Below are positions 60,598-64,000 of a DNA stretch of 64,000 nt, piece by piece. Made by a program: the position numbers and the translations under genes. The notes below the pieces were generated by a model that saw only the letters and a program-made list of their open reading frames with translations, had not been told where the DNA came from and did not search any database. The stretch lies in contig QNGA01000008.1 in assembly GCA_003298465.1 (NCBI GenBank), forward strand, positions 124,001-188,000, read 5' to 3'. Position 1 is the first letter of the stretch. Every line of letters starts with the position of its first letter. The DNA comes from a halophilic archaeon (GTDB taxonomy: Archaea; Halobacteriota; Halobacteria; Halobacteriales; Haladaptataceae).

Positions 60598-61440
60598 ATG
60601 ACCATGGAATCGCACGACGCCATCCTCGAAGACCTGACGGCAATACACCAGACCCTCAATTTGGACGAGAACATTCAGCAGTACGGGGAACTACTGATTT
60701 CAGAATACACCTCCCAGGAACTGCAAATCCGATTCCCAGCCCGTACTGCCGCAGCATGCTACCTCATTGCGTGTCGCTTGCGAGAGATTCCGATTCGCGT
60801 GACCAAGATAGCTGATGCCTCCGCTGCTACCAAATCAGAGATCCTCAACGAGATGCAACGGATTTCAGACGCGTTGGATCTCGGGATACCGAATGACGAT
60901 CCAACTGTGATCCTCGAAGAAGCGTGTGAGGACCTTTCTCTCTCCGTAGATATTCAAGCTCGCGCACAACAGATAGCAGAACTGGGTGCCGAAGCTGGAG
61001 TCACCAGTGGTGTCTCTCCGTATACGTACGCAGCAGCTGTGCTCTACATCGCCAGTTCAGCTGCCGACACTGATCTCTCCCAGGCCGACATCGCCGACCA
61101 ATTCGACGTGTCCACAGCCACACTCCGAGATAGACGTGACGATCTGCTTGTAGCGACCGGGAGCCGCCTATTCGAACTCCAATACCCGACAGCACCGTCC
61201 GAAGCCATCTCGCTCGTTGACGACCTGCTTTACCACGCACAGACTGCCCAATGGGCACAGGGCAAACGTCATATGGGCGTTCTCGCTAGAGCATGGTTGT
61301 ATGCAGCGAACAAATATCAAATCGAAACTAGCGTACCAGAACTCACGACTCTCACTGGCGTGAGTGAATCAACGATTCGCACCCGCTACAAAGACCTCGC
61401 TAAGAACGTCGGCACTATTGACGGCAGTAACTCGGTCTAA
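60598..61440 (+). CDS. TFB-like protein with cyclin repeats and no zinc ribbon
   Basis: The 280-residue product has cyclin-fold repeats like TFB: AARTAAACYLIACRLREIPIRVTKIADASAATKSEILNEMQRI, then GVSPYTYAAAVLYIASSAADTDLSQADIADQFDVSTATLRDR, and a third similar HTH at the end (LARAWLYAANKYQIETSVPELTTLTGVSESTIRTRYKDL). The N-terminal zinc ribbon that recruits RNA polymerase is absent. It could be a specialised or competing promoter factor. M3 at 60604 is an alternative start. Confidence 0.8.
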   Translation: MTMESHDAILEDLTAIHQTLNLDENIQQYGELLISEYTSQELQIRFPARTAAACYLIACRLREIPIRVTKIADASAATKSEILNEMQRISDALDLGIPNDDPTVILEEACEDLSLSVDIQARAQQIAELGAEAGVTSGVSPYTYAAAVLYIASSAADTDLSQADIADQFDVSTATLRDRRDDLLVATGSRLFELQYPTAPSEAISLVDDLLYHAQTAQWAQGKRHMGVLARAWLYAANKYQIETSVPELTTLTGVSESTIRTRYKDLAKNVGTIDGSNSV

Positions 61441-61529
61441 AATCCCATTCGAATATAATCCTGACTGTAGTCCTTGTTGAAACCTTCAAATAGTGCAATG
61501 ATGTGTTCCATGGTGGTCACCACAGGAAA

Positions 61530-61800
61530 CTAGTCTATCAATGCTGCCGTCGTTTCGGGCCTTTGAATTATCGATGGTAATTGACGTCCTCCGGCGACAG
61601 TCAGCAGGACTCCGCCGAGAACCGTGAGATACCAACTCAGCGCGGGGATGAAGGGTAACTCAACAGCGGCACGTAGGCTAATTGAGCTTAGTCCTTGCTC
61701 TGGCCAGTCCTGTTTGTATCCGCGTTTGAAGCGATGCAGTATCTCTTTGAGAATTAACCAACAACCGGAGAAAGAGTTGTTCGAAGTTGGTTAAGAATGG
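61530..61800 (-). pseudogene. C-terminal remnant of an unrecognised membrane protein
   Basis: The minus strand reads CWLILKEILHRFKRGYKQDWPEQ, then LPFIPALSWYLTVLGGVLLTVAGG and a short tail to TAG at 61530-61532. A stop lies upstream near 61790 with no start codon between. It looks like coding DNA with one helix. The rest of the 61441-62068 gap shows nothing. Confidence 0.4.
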
Positions 61801-62068
61801 GGAACGTCATAACACCAGTTAATGTTCGATCTAAGAACAGAGTGATACAACGCGTCCACCTCCAGAAGTAGTGGTCGAATTCCCATAAGTACGAAAGACA
61901 AATGGACTCCAACTCCGGTTCTTATTGCTTCGTGGGAGTTGAATAACAAACACCCATATCTATCGTGGGGTTCAAATACAAACTAGGCATGACCAGACGT
62001 CTCAACCCGGGACTACAGAGGTGGGGCCACTCCCCGATCGTCACCTACCGGAGTCAGAGGGGGAAATA

Positions 62069-64000
62069 ATGCGCTCGTCTCCATCTGTACTCGACAGTTC
62101 TTCTGTCTTGCTTGTCGGGGCCGTTGAGTGGGTCGAACACTTCGCAGAAGCGCTCAGGACACGGACTAACGCGACAATTCAGATCACTGAAACCAAGGCA
62201 GAGGCACTCGACGTCTTCCGAAACGAGGCATTCGACTGTCTCATCAGCGCATACAGGCTTGACGAGGGAACTGGAGTCGAGCTACTCCGTGAGATTCGCA
62301 TCGAAACCACCACGTTTCCCGTCCTCCTCGTGACTAGCGCCGGGAGCGAAGCCATCGCCAGCGAGGCCATCGAAGCCGGCGTCACTGATTACATCGCACT
62401 TACGGACCAAGCCGACCAGATTTCTGACGAACTCACTGACCGAACTGAACGTGCAGTTCGGTCTGCACAGCGGTCAGTTACCCAGCGGGAGCGTGCCAGG
62501 CAGTTCGACGCAATCTTCAACGATTCGCGGACGGCGACCTGGGTGCTCGATTCGGATGGCGCACTGGCCCGTGTGAATCAGACCGCACGCAAGATGATCG
62601 ACGCGGACGTCAACACGATCGTCGGCGAGCCGTTCTGGACACTTCCATGGTGGTCGCAGCCGGACGCAATGAACGCGGATGTCCAACAGATTGTAGGGAA
62701 GGCCCGTGACGGAACGTTCGGCAAGGCGGTCGTCCCACAGCCGCCACATGTCAATGATCCCTGCATTATCGACCTCTCAGTGCGCCCCGTCGAGAACGAG
62801 CGCGGCGATCTCGTTTCGATCGTCGTCGAAGGCGTCGACATCACCGAGCGTGTCGACCTCGAACGCAATCTCAGAGAATCCGAAGAATTGCACCGCGTCA
62901 CGCTCAACAACATGACTGATACCGTCCTCATCACCGACGAGGATGGCGAGTACACCTACGTTTGTCCCAACGTCCACTTCATATTCGGCTACACAGTCGA
63001 AGAGATCCGCGACCTTGGGACGATCAACGACCTCCTCGGCGACGACTTCTTTGATAGGGAGGAACTCGCGGAGGACGGCGTCCTCAAGAACATCGAGACA
63101 ACGGCGACCGATAAAGCTGGGCGCGAGCACACACTCCTTATCAATGTTCGGGAAGTATCGATTCAGGATGGCGCCCTCCTCTTCAGCTGTCGGGATATCA
63201 CGAAACGCAAGCAACGCGAGGAGGCACTCGCAACGCTCCACGAGACGGCCCGCGATTTCCTCTACGCCGAAACCCACCAGGAAATCGCCCAGCACATCGT
63301 CGACGATACTCCTGGTGTGCTCAATCTCGATGCGAGTGCGGTCTATCTCTTCGATGGTGAGGCCAACAACCTTCGGCCCGCAGCACACTCGGCGATAATG
63401 ACCGAGTTGAATGGCCCACTCCCGACTGTGCACGCCGACGGTGAAACGCTTCCGAGCTACAGTTTTGTCGAAGACGAGGCGCTGTTCTTCGACGACGTTC
63501 ACGACGCAGACCGACTCGAAAATCGGGCAACGGACCTCCGGAGTGCGGCCTACATCCCACTTGGCAATCACGGGGTGTTCGTTGTAGGGTCGGACCAGGT
63601 CGGCGCGTTCGATGAGGTGACGCGAGAATTGGCCGACTTGCTCGCTGCAACCGCCGAGGCAGCCCTCGACCGTGTCACACGAGAATCTCGACTCCGCAAA
63701 CAGGACCGAACACTCCAGGCGCAAAATGAGCAGCTGACCGCCCTAAATCGCATCAACGAGACGATTCGAGAGATTGATCAAGCCCTCGTGCAGGCGGAGA
63801 CGCGCGAGGAAATCGATCATACGGTCTGTGAACTGCTGACCGCCGACGATCGATTCCGGTTTGCCTGGATCGGGGCGATCGATCCGACGAGCGACACCCT
63901 CGAGCCACGGGCCTGGGCCGGCACCGAACAGGGGTACTTAGATAGTCAGTCATTCGCCGTCCAAGCGTCAGGTGCAGAACCAGCGGGGCAAACCGCAGCC
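62069..64000 (+). CDS. Bat-type sensor-regulator with pseudo-receiver, PAS and GAF domains (partial)
   Basis: ATG 62069 opens a frame that runs off the right edge, 644 codons so far. Residues about 10-130 are receiver-like, but the phosphoacceptor Asp is Ala (CLISAYRLDEGTG, A61) and the conserved Lys is lost (DYIAL). Two PAS domains follow (about 146-262 and 272-380; MTDTVLITDEDGEYTYVCPN). A GAF domain comes next (about 395-540; LDASAVYLFDGE), then a coiled coil and the start of a second GAF (FRFAWIGAIDP). In the Bat family an HTH_10 DNA-binding domain would come next. The signal is unknown. Confidence 0.85.
   Translation, partial: MRSSPSVLDSSSVLLVGAVEWVEHFAEALRTRTNATIQITETKAEALDVFRNEAFDCLISAYRLDEGTGVELLREIRIETTTFPVLLVTSAGSEAIASEAIEAGVTDYIALTDQADQISDELTDRTERAVRSAQRSVTQRERARQFDAIFNDSRTATWVLDSDGALARVNQTARKMIDADVNTIVGEPFWTLPWWSQPDAMNADVQQIVGKARDGTFGKAVVPQPPHVNDPCIIDLSVRPVENERGDLVSIVVEGVDITERVDLERNLRESEELHRVTLNNMTDTVLITDEDGEYTYVCPNVHFIFGYTVEEIRDLGTINDLLGDDFFDREELAEDGVLKNIETTATDKAGREHTLLINVREVSIQDGALLFSCRDITKRKQREEALATLHETARDFLYAETHQEIAQHIVDDTPGVLNLDASAVYLFDGEANNLRPAAHSAIMTELNGPLPTVHADGETLPSYSFVEDEALFFDDVHDADRLENRATDLRSAAYIPLGNHGVFVVGSDQVGAFDEVTRELADLLAATAEAALDRVTRESRLRKQDRTLQAQNEQLTALNRINETIREIDQALVQAETREEIDHTVCELLTADDRFRFAWIGAIDPTSDTLEPRAWAGTEQGYLDSQSFAVQASGAEPAGQTAA

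Noticed and set aside
62777..63724. 315-codon minus-strand frame
   Set aside because: It is the antisense shadow of the PAS/GAF regulator, whose frame on the plus strand is open to the window edge with clear domains.

Overview
The window is haloarchaeal. The evidence is acidic proteomes, Tat lipoproteins carrying an RR motif and lipobox, halocyanin-like copper protein, TFB and Orc1/Cdc6 proteins, TRAM-domain and HxlR/PadR-type regulators, and many ATGA-overlapping gene pairs. It looks like part of a large plasmid or secondary replicon. At 41.3-48.7 kb there is a tyrosine recombinase, a MazF-type toxin with a winged-helix partner, a ParA-type ATPase with an acidic partner, an Orc1/Cdc6 initiator and, next to it, a replication origin. 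The origin has C-rich repeats with the core CGACAGTGAAA in both orientations around AT-rich DNA.

Layout. 0-4 kb: a TrkA-C membrane protein, an FNT channel, and remnants (SpoIIAA-like, amidohydrolase, a Tat/Lys-Glu-rich protein with an in-frame TGA, TnpB). 4-7.8 kb: HxlR and DoxX, then a thiol/metalloid operon (Rdx, glutaredoxin-like, two small proteins, ACR3/BASS-type permease, LMW-phosphatase remnant). 7.9-14.3 kb: a polytopic membrane protein with a zinc-finger/TM partner, a ZIP remnant, and a NosL-NosD fusion divergent from NosF/NosY ABC genes. 14.7-20.8 kb: a GT-C-like membrane protein, cytochrome bd oxidase (cydAB) with a small extra subunit candidate, and a tRNA-Glu(CUC) gene. 20.9-26.7 kb: CDF exporter, frameshifted lipoprotein, half-size CtaA, broken TFB, HTH plus 3-TM pair, blue copper lipoprotein, two tiny TM ORFs. 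26.7-39.3 kb: GT-C-like protein, DUF7541-like protein, Zn/Cd-type P1B ATPase, arylsulfotransferase-like protein, CPBP protease, a lipoprotein with two P19/Tp34-like domains facing a second copy of the 8-9.5 kb membrane protein, PadR regulator, and a membrane protein with a CxCxCC motif.

39.8-50.4 kb: wHTH-PIN pair and the plasmid maintenance block described above, plus TRAM protein. 50.8-53.5 kb: a rifampin-phosphotransferase-like PEP-utilising enzyme. 53.6-60.2 kb: a decaying block (luciferase-like monooxygenase, MFS, TetR and MATE pseudogenes) mixed with intact FAD oxidoreductase, MBL hydrolase, BASS transporter and TetR genes. 60.2-64 kb: a TFB-like protein without zinc ribbon and a Bat-type sensor-regulator with a pseudo-receiver that runs off the right edge.

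The most interesting candidate system is the metal/respiration island at 7.9-39.3 kb. It holds two paralogous about 10-TM proteins with conserved histidine motifs, each paired with a different partner (a zinc-finger/TM protein; a double-P19 lipoprotein). It also holds a NosL-NosD/NosFY exporter without a nosZ gene, a CtaA half-protein, a blue copper protein and a CxCxCC membrane protein. Together these suggest copper or iron acquisition and delivery, which is inference. No CRISPR array or rRNA gene was seen.
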